From assembly GCA_947396885.1 (NCBI GenBank), contig OX377205.1:62344969-62408968 (forward strand): DNA of 64,000 bases. The letters are read 5' to 3'. The notes beneath the pieces were generated by a model. That model did not search any database and was not told the origin of the DNA. It saw only the letters and a list, made by a program, of their open reading frames with translations. Both the position numbers and the translations under genes were made by a program. Source of the DNA: Heligmosomoides polygyrus polygyrus. Taxonomy: Eukaryota > Nematoda > Chromadorea > Rhabditida > Heligmosomidae. Positions 56,201 through 63,275 of this stretch are shown here, piece after piece (the first letter of the stretch is position 1; each line of letters opens with the position of its first letter).

Positions 56201-59200
56201 ATCCCTATCCGGATCATCCAAAAATCCTGAGTCCGCAAAATCGCCGTTATCCGAATCATCCAAAAATCCGCGGACGGCAAAATTGCCGTTATCCGAATCA
56301 TCCAATTATCCGAAAATTTTCGATCGGATCCAATGTATACAAGGCATCAATGAATCTGTAGTACGTGTTCGAATCCGACGCTAGGGATGCTTCCTCACGT
56401 GAGATGTGTGAAATTTTTTCACCTTGCATTTTTTAATCTTCGTTTTTTACTTTGTTAGAGGAACAATCCTGCTTGAACAACATGAAATGAAAGTGGAGTC
56501 TGATATGCTCTTTGACACAACTGAGGGACAGAACCCCGCAAGAGGTGCTTTACCGTATCCTGCAAAGCTGCCCACACGATCTAAAGGCCCTCGGTAGTTT
56601 AGAGTGAGCCTTAACTAATCTGACTGCTTCAATGTGTGTGCGAATGGTGTTTCCAGTTGTCTTAAATTTAAACCACTTTTGCCATACTTATACTAACAGC
56701 AACGCAAAATAGAATGCGTGGCACAACCGAAAAAAGATTGATTTACACCGTTCCTAAATCTTCTAACTTTAAGATTTTGTTTATGTGTCTCCAGAGGGCA
56801 GAGTGCGGGGGCCTCTCCAGAGGCACAACAAATAGCACTTCAGAGAAGCTTGCATAAGGAGAAGTGGAATTGGTAGTAAGAGGTATCATTGGAGTCTAAC
56901 TTGGCATGTGTTTCTACAGAACGTTTCAGAGCATTTTGGAGCATTTCCAGAGGACCTACTTGGTTCGTTGAAATATCCTACACAGTTGTCCCAAAATAGG
57001 CCGCTGCCAAATATGTCTATGGAGTTGACAAGTATGGACATCATGAGCGAAAACATGTTGTTGTGAGTTACCACAGTGACAAGCTGTAGTATAGTTGCCG
57101 ATATACCAACACCTGCAGCGGAAAATGAAGCAGTTAGAGAGGAATGGACCAAGGTGGCCTCTTTCTTAGTCAGACTTACCGACACTGATAGGAGCAATAA
57201 GATCGAAGATAGCTACAGCACTGGCCTGAGTGTACTGACCGAGTGCTAATTCGAGGAACGTCACTGGAAAGCCGATGCAGAACATGGAGAGAATGAATGG
57301 AATCATGAACTTGACTGAAACAAGAGTCCATCAGTGGACAAGGTGGTAGAGTGGAAGAGTTCATGATTTGCGGTTCCTGCCTTCCAAATAACTCAGACAC
57401 TTCTGATGCTCACTGCTACGCTTTTTCAAGGACCACATTTACCAGCACTGGACTGCTTCTGGACGCGCACGCCGCAGATCAACGACGTTATGTAAACAAT
57501 AAGGCTTCTTCAATCTTTTTGGCAGTCGCATATATTGTAGTCTAGCCAAGCGGGTGGTCTTCTGTTGTTTACGCATATATCTCCGCTTTGTTCGCCTTCG
57601 CAATAGTTGCTTTTGCCAGTGCATTCAGGTTTTGAAATGCTCGGGTGCCCCCATTCTGTGAAGGCTTACAAATCTCCTTCTTTGGTTCACCGCGATCCGC
57701 ACTTCCCCATTCGAGAACCATGCCGCGTGATCCTTTTGGTTCCTCCCTCGTTACACCCACACCGATGACTTTCTTGGCACATCTCAGGATGATCTGGGTC
57801 ACGCTCCTCCAGATCTCATCCACGGATTTAGTTCGGTCAAGGAGGCCTGCTTCGAGTACTGGTTTTTGCAACTTGTTGCAATCTGGTGCCAAATTCATGA
57901 ACGACTTACAGGGATTTAACGGAGAAATTACAGCCGAAATTCCTGAAAAAACGCGTTGATTCGCGTTTTTTTTTCAGGAATTTCGGCTGTAATTTCTTCG
58001 TTAAATCTCTGTAAGTCGTTGATTATCCGACCCCAGGACTCCTCAAGTTCTGGATTGTTTCCTTATGTACCTTGGGTTTGTTAGGAAGAGGCATAGTAAG
58101 ACCGGGATGAGATCGGCTACCAGGAAAACATGCTGTAAGGCTACTTCTCCCGGAAACACCTCTGTATCCTCTACATCGTAAGCGGTTTTGAAGGCAGATT
58201 TTCTCACCAGGATTTGGACGATTTCCGTCCTTCTTCCTTCGCTAGCATAGGTCGTCTTCCGTCTCTGCCACTCCGCAACATGACGCCAGATAAAATCAGA
58301 TTGCATTCGATAGTCCAATTCCACTTTTTCCTCCATCTGGCATTATCCAACTCACACTTTTACCCCCATAGGCCTTCTCCACTCCTCTTCTGCTCTTCTT
58401 TCTTCTAGTGCCCGCTCGTATCCCTTAGAGACATAATCGCATTATGATACAGAGCTTATGGCCCTCTCAACACTTGAGATAAACGTCACCCTTGTCGTTC
58501 TCGGAGTGTCCGCTCTGCGGGCATAGACCGACGTTATGGTCTCAACCCTCCTTCGGCTCCATTCTCAATGACATGATTGGATCGTTCACTCCTTGGGCAG
58601 CACGAAGAGGGACTCGAAATAGCTATCCGAACTATCCGCACTCCTCTTTGTGTCCTCTCCGTTGTAGTACCTCCAACCTCCCCGACCTTCCACCTTTTAC
58701 ATGTTTCCTATAGACGTAGGACGTATGTAGATCCTTCTGCGCTGTATGAAATCAGTACAAGGCACTTTCCAGGCTAGTGTTTGCACGTTCAGAGTTCCCA
58801 GTCGACCAGTCGCTCTGGTAAGGCCACTCAATCTTCGGTAGCTCTCGCTTGTTGGTCGTAGAACTCCGGCGGAAATTTCTGTGCGCCAGATCCCGATAAC
58901 GCATGATGATGCACAGCCGACCACTCGGCTAGCTCGGCCACGTCGTGGATAGAAATGTTCTTCTCTTTTCATTCAAGTGCCTGGGTTGAGAAATAACACA
59001 TGTTGCGTCGCGATGTCACGGGTTAGAAACAAGAAGGGATCAGTAAGACACTGCTTGGGCCTATGTCATACCATCGCTCACCCCGGGAGATGCCTAATGA
59101 TAAGCTCCATATCGATTTGTCGCGCCATGCGATCGATATTGGAGCTTATCATTAACCATCGCTCGGAGTGAGCGATGGTATAATATAGGCCTTATGCAGA

Positions 59201-60318
59201 TGTCCCTTATCGGAAAGAAGTTAACTGAAAAAAGGAACGCTTCTATTAGTTTAGTGCAGAGATTAGAGAGCCTATTAGCATTCCCCCAAAGCGCTACATA
59301 GCTAGTAGCTGGCGCGAGTTTGCAAAAATTTGGTGCGAGTTCATTTCCACAGAAGGCAAACTCCACAATGTGTGAAAAGCTCTAATGCAACGTCAAAAAT
59401 TCGTGTCTTCTCATGCAACGATAACAAATTATTAGTTGCTACTTCTAGTTTTTCATTTAAACTAATTTCCTTCATGCCTTCTTGGAATAAGGAGCTAACA
59501 TATCATACCAACAATCATATTAGACAAGTGAAAACAATAGGTGTTATGTGCTCCAAAAAGTGTGCTACAATGCACTATGCACTCACATCCATGTCGATGC
59601 ACAGAATAACTGAATAGCGTTAAATTTGGAAGTGTGGCTACATACGATATGATCACCAAATAGTAGGACAACTTGTTCAGTCTCATTGCTCTTCCGAATC
59701 CAAAGCGGGAAAGCTTGCCGATAGTTATCTGATATGAACAGGTTTCATAGAGCAAAAAATTTGCCACGCTGTGGGATTGAAAAAACGTCGATTAGCTGCA
59801 AAACGGTACCTTTTCGGCGTAATCCTGTTGCTCTTCAGGAATAAAAACATCAATGTCTTCGGATTCTGGCTCGGAATCTTCTGATCCAATAGATTCTTCA
59901 TCGTAATACCTTCTTCTTTTTCGACGATGCTCTCGAACTTCAACGACTCCTCTTGCTAAAGGCTTTATGGAATATTCATGATTCTAGTAGAAAACATTTG
60001 TTACATATTGCATGACAGAAGAGGAACGCTCCAGCAATGCTATCTTGTAGGACGAGAGATTGCTCCAAGAACTTAAACCATCAGTCTTACCAATGATGCA
60101 TTAAGTTTCCCAGGGTATGCTTTGGACAGGGATCTTATCACGTGACAGAGCTTAAAACGCCGACTACCAACACCGAGATCGCTAAATGCATCTTCTGGGG
60201 CCGCTCGTCTACCCCGAGTCTCCACGATGGGGGATTGGGGCGTGATAAGATATGTTGATATTGATTGGTCCTCCCCCAACGGGGAACACGAGAATACCGC
60301 CCCTGAGCGAGATGTTGC
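44050..60318 (-). CDS. Divergent SLC6-type sodium:neurotransmitter symporter gene (split, exons listed separately)
   Basis: Minus-strand exons with consistent phases assemble into an SLC6-like membrane protein, a family that couples Na+/Cl- gradients to uptake of amines, amino acids or osmolytes. Seen in order: an acidic/basic N-terminal cytoplasmic region (two exons), TM1, TM2 with FLELALGQY, TM3 with WDNC in the following loop, TM6 with GYGGMIFLGSQNYFFND, TM7, TM8, TM9 and TM10 (ELLVVCGCYGTRRL). TM4, TM5 and the first part of TM6 were not found. They should lie between 56960 and 47529, where a gypsy element, a mariner, foldback elements and an N gap sit. The first coding exon lies upstream of 60318. 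TM1 lacks the family's W-R-F-P. The substrate is unknown. Confidence 0.8.
44908..45097 (-). CDS. SLC6-like gene, TM10 exon (k)
   Basis: The acceptor is AGCATTCCAG and the donor GTAAGC. TCYIVQISLETNVAPAAATI, then VVLAELLVVCGCYGTRRLIS, aligns with the G-G-x-Y-x-x-x-L-x-D loop and the E-x-x-x-V-x-x-Y-G-x-x-R TM10 signature. It ends in phase 1, and the exon for TM11 was not identified with certainty. Confidence 0.85.
45155..45289 (-). CDS. SLC6-like gene, TM9 exon (j)
   Basis: The acceptor is GCTGATTCAG and the donor GTAAGA, phase 0/0. IIRIEIILATILDYTGFVPT, then KAVRTSLLFLICLAAAILSL, matches the E-x-I-x-T-x-x-x-D loop and TM9 of SLC6. Confidence 0.85.
46100..46205 (-). CDS. SLC6-like gene, TM8 exon (i)
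   Basis: The donor GTGGGT is clear. The acceptor GGTGCCAG is tentative, and a shorter start at 46152 (TTTTCAATCAG) is possible. The residues FSMFLGSLSIFDDFQSALTV and MFTIFGIFATMTTK fit loop EL4 plus TM8. Its end phase (0) matches the TM9 exon. A short segment between TM7 and this exon may be missing. Confidence 0.6.
46459..46800 (-). pseudogene. RTE-type LINE scrap in SLC6 intron
   Basis: The minus-strand frame contains KMGMNQVASVNAITCAHTLF and KLYKTAVRPVRLYVLGEE. The latter resembles the LYxTVVRPVALYGxE motif of the C-terminal RT of RTE elements. Confidence 0.45.
47140..47206 (-). CDS. SLC6-like gene, TM7 exon (h)
   Basis: The acceptor is GCGCTTTTCAG and the donor GTTAAG is weak. It supplies the third base of the split Thr codon, then DSMVITFITIVIFACQACIN and SL, matching the R-D-x-x-x-x-x-x-N-T-x-T-S TM7 position. 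The 22-codon helix then splices out in phase 0. Confidence 0.7.
47450..47529 (-). CDS. SLC6-like gene, TM6 exon (g)
   Basis: The acceptor is CGAACATTTAG and the donor GTAAGT. AIVIPQLGYGGMIFLGSQNY, then FFNDLV, corresponds to the unwound TM6 substrate-site segment (F-S-L-G-x-G-x-G ... S-Y-N-x-F-x-N) of SLC6. It ends in phase 2. Confidence 0.8.
47600..47920 (-). pseudogene. Possible RTE RT scrap in SLC6 intron
   Basis: The minus strand gives NVGVQRGDIIAHLSALKRAE, similar to the G-V-R-Q-G-D-x-I-S-P-x-L-F palm motif of RTE RTs, preceded by a broken linker. It is too short for certainty. Confidence 0.35.
48052..49030 (+). mobile_element. mariner-type element, decayed
   Basis: The left end TAGGGTGCGACAAAATAAC and the right end, inverted (TAGGGAGCGGCAAAATAGC), are imperfect TIRs. 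The plus-strand coding sequence from about 48220 is broken, then reads FTDKSLFSVDRANGQNDRVW and, in the 48595-48957 frame, VYHSKILENDASWTHKRIDN and WTFQHDSATANSPKTTQE. These are mariner catalytic-domain landmarks (S-D-E...Q-x-D-x-A-x-x-H). The histidine after the second Asp is replaced. The gypsy LTR begins four bases after its right end. Confidence 0.75.
49034..49523 (+). mobile_element. 5' LTR of Ty3/gypsy element
   Basis: The interval begins TGTGACCCTCTCAG and ends GATATTTACA, the canonical TG...CA. It is followed at once by a primer-binding-site-like TGGGGGCCGAACC. Inside are a TTTAAAAGG TATA-like box (49223-49231) and AATAAA (49433). The first 40 bases form a stem-loop (CACTGTG-CCCTCTCAG with CTGAGAGGG-CACAGTG). 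No second LTR copy is present in the window. Confidence 0.75.
49524..49541 (+). promoter_or_regulatory. Primer-binding site of gypsy element
   Basis: TGGGGGCCGAACCACACG directly follows the LTR terminal CA. The TGG start fits pairing to a tRNA 3' CCA end. The specific tRNA is not determined. Confidence 0.5.
49960..54576 (+). CDS. Ty3/gypsy Gag-Pol polyprotein (open to the gap)
   Basis: A single frame of 1,539 codons encodes Gag-Pol without a stop or frameshift. Visible in order: a charged Gag N-terminus; a retrotransposon-Gag capsid-like region (about residues 250-420); a CCHC zinc knuckle (C503-x2-C-x4-H-x4-C516); an aspartic protease with LLDTGS (Asp586); RT with DLCSGYWQIPL (Asp945) and CYIDD (1009-1010); RNase H with TDAS (Asp1162); an HHCC integrase zinc finger (H1379, H1386, C1416, C1419); and catalytic Asp1447 and Asp1507. 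The final Glu of the D,D-35-E triad would lie in the gap. It uses one frame with no Gag/Pol slip site. The intact frame suggests a recent insertion in the SLC6-like gene intron, antisense to that gene. Confidence 0.92.
54577..54776. other. Assembly gap (200 N)
   Basis: 200 N bases interrupt the gypsy integrase core. Sequence on the far side belongs to a different element, so the true gap must hold the integrase end, 3' LTR and flank, or the join is wrong. Confidence 0.99.
54777..55705 (-). mobile_element. mariner-like foldback element, left end in gap
   Basis: 54850-54985 and 55150-55285 are inverted copies of each other (for example CTTGTTACTACTTG and CTGTACTGTGCTTCTTTCAACG). They flank a minus-strand transposase scrap reading CEQEPHFPRRILWTDETTFK and LNEEVNRHNCSYW, a Tc1/mariner-type D-E catalytic motif. 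The right end ACAGGGTGTCTCAAAAAGTG (inverted, at about 55700) resembles other mariner termini in the window. The left end is not present. Confidence 0.65.
55735..56026. other. Possible DNA-transposon terminus, otherwise unassigned
   Basis: ACAGGGTGGCTCATTAAATA at 55740 resembles a transposon end. No partner or coding sequence was recognised. Confidence 0.25.
56027..56342. mobile_element. Foldback element built from ATCCGAATCATCCA repeats
   Basis: The ends TATACATTGGATCCGA and its inverse TCGGATCCAATGTATA enclose at least five copies of GCCGTTATCCGAATCATCCA and two of ATTTTCGATCGGATCCA. There is no coding sequence. It lies in an intron of the SLC6-like gene. Confidence 0.75.
56343..56959. other. 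Intronic DNA, no exon confirmed
   Basis: No SLC6 TM4-5 motif was recognised on the minus strand. A short open segment bounded by CAG near 56570 and a donor-like site was not convincing. Confidence 0.4.
56960..57112 (-). CDS. SLC6-like gene, TM3 exon (e)
   Basis: The acceptor is TTTTCCGCTGCAG and the donor GTAGGT. GVGISATILQLVTVVTHNNM, then FSLMMSILVNSIDIFG and FWDNCVGYFNEP, match TM3 plus the W-x-x-C start of extracellular loop 2. The frame also stays open past the donor for about 22 Cys-containing codons, so a longer exon is possible. Confidence 0.8.
57180..57314 (-). CDS. SLC6-like gene, TM2 exon (d)
   Basis: The acceptor is CTTGTTTCAG and the donor GTAAGT. The residues FMIPFILSMFCIGFPVTFLE and LALGQYTQASAVAIFDLIAP contain the SLC6 hallmark F-L-E-L-A-L-G-Q-Y. 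It carries the third to last part of the TM1-TM2 hairpin and leads into TM3. Phases 1 and 1 match its neighbours. Confidence 0.85.
57440..58830 (-). pseudogene. RTE-type LINE fragment (endonuclease and linker)
   Basis: The minus strand reads TRATGRLGTLNVQTLAWKVP (endonuclease start, about 58830-58770). It continues through decayed endonuclease and then VALQHVFLVADLIPVLL (about 58150). After an inserted palindrome it reads DEIWRSVTQIILRCAKKVIG and NLNALAKATIAKANKAEIYA. These are the endonuclease, a C-terminal endonuclease block and the pre-RT linker of RTE elements. No RT domain follows. Confidence 0.6.
57878..58035. mobile_element. Palindromic MITE, ~158 bp, inside RTE fragment
   Basis: The arms 57900-57955 and 57962-58020 (AACGACTTACAG...GAAATTACAGCCGAAATTCC) are nearly perfectly complementary around a TTGATT loop. 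The outer ends GGTGCCAAATTCATGAACGA and GGGGTCGGATAATCAACGAC (inverted) define the element. It interrupts the RTE coding sequence. Confidence 0.8.
59057..59193. mobile_element. Foldback MITE in SLC6 intron
   Basis: The terminal repeats are GGGCCTATGTCATACCATCG plus CTCAC and their inverse (GTGAGCGATGGTATAATATA-GGCC). The inner stem is TAATGATAAGCTCCATATCGAT with its complement. The ends match the GGCC...ATAC family, and the interior is unlike the GC-rich members. Confidence 0.8.
59587..59728 (-). CDS. SLC6-like gene, TM1 exon (c)
   Basis: The acceptor is TTCATATCAG and the donor GTGAGT. It encodes ITIGKLSRFGFGRAMRLNKL, then SYYLVIISYVATLPNLTLFS, and ends in phase 1, exactly complemented by the next exon. 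The helix aligns with SLC6 TM1 (VGLGNVWRFPY). The Asn is kept, but W-R-F-P is replaced by T-L-F-S, so the usual extracellular-gate Arg is absent. Confidence 0.65.
59810..59983 (-). CDS. SLC6-like gene, N-terminal exon (b)
   Basis: The acceptor is TTTCTACTAG and the donor GTACCG is weak. There are 58 codons, phase 0/0, with a basic VREHRRKRRRYYDEE segment followed by an acidic SIGSEDSEPESEDIDV stretch. The charge pattern suits a regulated N-terminal cytoplasmic domain. Confidence 0.6.
60091..60318 (-). CDS. SLC6-like gene, N-terminal exon (a)
   Basis: An acceptor TTGTTTCATCAG and a strong donor GTAAGA bound 76 codons in phase 0/0. They begin ATSRSGAVFSCSPLGEDQSI and end RSLSKAYPGKLNASL. Hydrophilic and presumably cytoplasmic. 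Joined to the next exon by matching phase. Membership of the transporter gene rests on order, strand and phase only. Confidence 0.6.
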
Positions 60319-60399
60319 CTGATGAAACAAAGTGAGACTCGTGTTATCGAGTAGATGTCGTGGGTGTTGATGTTGTGCTGCACGCAGCGTTGCTTAGTT

Positions 60400-61870
60400 C
60401 TTCTTCTTTTTCTTTAGCGTCTGTTCCGCTTCGTGGCAGGTTCGCTATTCTGGTTTAATGATGCCACCCTTACCGATCCAGCACTAGATCAGGTGCCGGA
60501 TTCATCAAAGTTACTGCAGTAACTTTGATGAATCCGGCCCCAGGGTGGACACCAGCAACCTTCAAGTCCATATGTAACGTGTCAGACCAACGCTGCTTCG
60601 GGCGTCCTCTAGGCCGCTTTTCTGACACTTCCAACTCAAGGCCTATCTTGCGGACGCTGCCTTCTTTCTCACGCAGAACGTGGCCGTACCATCGTAAGCG
60701 AGCTTCGCGCATCTTGTCCGCTATCGGCGCGACACCGAACTTCTGCCGAATGACATCGTTTCGGATGCGGTCCACGCGGGTGAATCCAGCCGTCCAGCGT
60801 AGCATCTTTGTCTCCATGACGCTGAGGCGCGTTTCAACCTCCTTGGTCGCAGGCCAACACTCAGCACCGTACATCGCTACCGGCCTGACGACGGTGCTAT
60901 ATATTTTTGACTTCAAGTGCTCTGGTATCTTCCTATCGCAGAGCACGCCAGTCAACGAGCGCCACTTGGACCAAGTTGCACTCACGCGTGAGTTCACTTC
61001 AGTCATCAGATTGCCATCAGATGCTACTGTTGGTCCCAAATACTTAAAAACCGAAGTGCGTGGGAGCTCGATGCCGTTAACCTTGATGGAGCTGGTCTCA
61101 TTAACGTCTGTCGATACTTGGTCTTCTTCGCGTTCAACCTGAGTCCAAACCGCTCCAAGCGATCACACCAAGCTTGCACCTCTCGCTCGAGTTCACCTTT
61201 ATGTTCGCAAGCGAGCATTACGTCATCAGCATAAAGCAGTGTCTAGAGGACAGGCTTCTGAAGATCTCGTGAATGGCGCCATCACGACTACAAAAAGGAG
61301 TGGGGAAAGCGAAGAACCCTGGTGTACCCCGACAGAGATGGAGAACTCCATCGAGGTTCCGGCTGCAGCTTGAACTCTACTCTTTGGGCAAGAGTAGAGG
61401 ATTCGCACCCACTCTATGAGCTCTTCAGGAACTTCATGTCGTCGCAGGGCGTACCATATCCCTTCACGCGGTACGAGGTCAAAGGCCTTCTCCAAGTCGA
61501 GAGAGGCGGTATACACTGGCTTGTGTTTCTCGTGGTGCTTCCCTAAGGCGTGCGCGCGCGAGGCGGGCGGAGTGAATCGCATCAATGGTGCCCAGCCAGC
61601 TACGAAGCTGCACTGATTGCTGGAAAGCTGGACGATATCACGAGTCGTACATAGACAACTCGTTCAAAGATCTTCATGCTATGCGAAAGCCAGCGAATTG
61701 GACGGTGACTGGAGCAGTCTTCAGGACTTCCCTTCTTCTTCCAAATCGGAATCGCCTATTGTTGTGTGAACATTCAGGCACCTTCTTCTGCGCAACAAGC
61801 TGATTAAAGAACTCCGTTAACCGCTCAGCAGGGTACCAAAACTTTGACTTCCACAAATCAGCGTTGCTTA
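60400..61870 (-). pseudogene. RTE-type LINE, reverse transcriptase with intact YADD box
   Basis: The minus strand starts in the RT fingers (MWKSKFWYPAERLTEFFNQL). After frameshifts it shows PVYTASLDLEKAFDLVPREG, GVHQGSSLSPLLF and LLYADDVMLACE (catalytic Asp pair about 61222-61233). It continues through LNAKKTKY, VVRPVAMYGAECW, KMREARLRWYGHVL and KRPRGRPKQRWSDTLHMDLK to an AG-rich (GAA)n tail near 60400. The endonuclease is truncated away, and a 48-bp palindrome is inserted near the C-terminus. It is a close relative of the element at 26360-27690. Confidence 0.8.
60493..60540. mobile_element. 48-bp palindromic mini-MITE
   Basis: GCCGGATTCATCAAAGTTAC and its exact complement meet at CTGCAG, giving a perfect 44-bp palindrome (60495-60538). 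It is inserted in the V-H-P-D-Q motif of the RTE C-terminus. CAG occurs on both flanks, consistent with a 3-bp target duplication. The outer bases match the ends of the larger MITE at 57878. Confidence 0.8.
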
Positions 61871-62760
61871 ATTAACGTAGGCATTAGCTAACTGCACAGA
61901 TGCGGCGGCACAGTGATAGTGTTTTTGCTTCGTAGGAACGGGGGCATGTGTTTTTCTCCACCTACACTGTCGTTCTTGCATTCTACAATTTATAGTCAAC
62001 GAGGCCTTCTTGCAATTTATGTTCAGCACATTTTTTGGCAAACGCCTGATAAAAACTAGAATTTACCTTTTTGAGCTTTGAAGGTAGAAAGGAAACAAAT
62101 TTTAATTTCCACGTAAGCTCAGTCAAAATGGAGGCCAGATTCGTGATTTGCACCCCAGTAACAAAATTGTTCTTCATCTTGGGATACAGATTAATAAAAA
62201 CAAATATTACCTTAAGGAATCACAACTCCGCTGTTCAGCTAGCTTGCGCTATTTGTGATTTATTTTAGACAAAACTTTTGTTTAAGGATCATAGCATTTC
62301 GCAAGGAAGAAAACAGATCGAGTTGTTCACAGCTTTTCCAAATTTTTATGAACAAACTCACAACGGATGGATACTTGGTGATCATGGTAGTTTGAGAGAG
62401 ATGTATAAAAACTCGATTAAAAAAGTACAATATCACGGGGTGCGGCTTCGAACGCTTTGTTAAATGTGTGGGGTGCATATTGCTGAAAGTAGCCTTCGTC
62501 AGGGTCGGAGTCTTCCTCCGCTTTCACATTAAATCCAGCTAGGACACACGCATAAAGGAATAGCAAACACCGTTCTGAGATCTCTGCGCCGCCAGACTCG
62601 CGGATAGCAGTCGTGTTAACTGCGTGGGGTGTGTATTGCGAAAATTGGCGTGCAAGAGGGTACGGTACCTCCGAAAAAGTGGTGCAGTGCGCCTGTTAGG
62701 CATATTTCTGCTCGAGTGAACCATTGGAAAGATAATCGAATGAGTATCATTCAAATTTAA
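61870..62760. other. No gene recognised
   Basis: AT-rich DNA upstream of the transporter exons. It should contain the transporter's 5' exon and promoter, but none was identified. Confidence 0.4.
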
Positions 62761-62762
62761 AT

Positions 62763-62900
62763 ACACCAATTCGAATATTCGAAAAATCGCGTTCTTCGAA
62801 TGTATTCGAATTCGAATATTCAGAAAAACCACTTTTTTCGAATATATTCGAGTGCTCGAAAATTTTCTGTATTCGAAACCATTCGAATATTCGAAGTTTC
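62763..62900. repeat. TTCGAATATTCGAA-type palindromic repeats
   Basis: At least five variants of the 14-bp palindrome TTCGAATATTCGAA in 140 bases, spaced irregularly. Confidence 0.75.
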
Positions 62901-63164
62901 CCGAGAGCATAAGTATACTGTTAGAAGTGCGGGAAGGCGGGAAGGACGGAGGGGAGCTAGGGGGTGTTTCACTTGGCTAGTCAGTTTCGGATTTGAGCCG
63001 CTCAGGAGTACTGCTTCCGATTTTGTCGTTTTGTTACGTCTTCAGACCCTTCACAGCTCTCGACGGGCTCCTAGAGCTTCGTCACGTCTCATCTACACGG
63101 CGGCTATTATTTCTATACCAGCGTCGGCCGCCGCCGGAGCCGCCGCCGACGCTGGAGTCTGCGA

Positions 63165-63275
63165 GCCACGCCAGGCTGGCTGGCTTCGCCAGCATCGCAT
63201 TCGTGGGCCACGCAAGGCTAGCCGGCTCCGCCGGCATCGGCTCCACGGACCACGGGCTAGCCGGCTTAGCAAGGA
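63165..63275. repeat. 42-bp GC-rich minisatellite
   Basis: Units beginning CACGCCAGGCTGGCTGGCTT and CACGCAAGGCTAGCCGGCTC recur at 42 bases. Being a multiple of three, they produce parallel open frames (HARLAGFASIAFVG-like) on both strands that are not taken as genes. Confidence 0.7.

Noticed and set aside
57345..57624. Additional transporter exon upstream of TM2
   Set aside because: The minus-strand frames there are Lys/Arg-rich RTE linker sequence. The TM1 exon with the right phase was found at 59587-59728.
59094..59366. 90-codon minus-strand frame
   Set aside because: It overlaps the foldback MITE at 59057-59193 and shows no domain.
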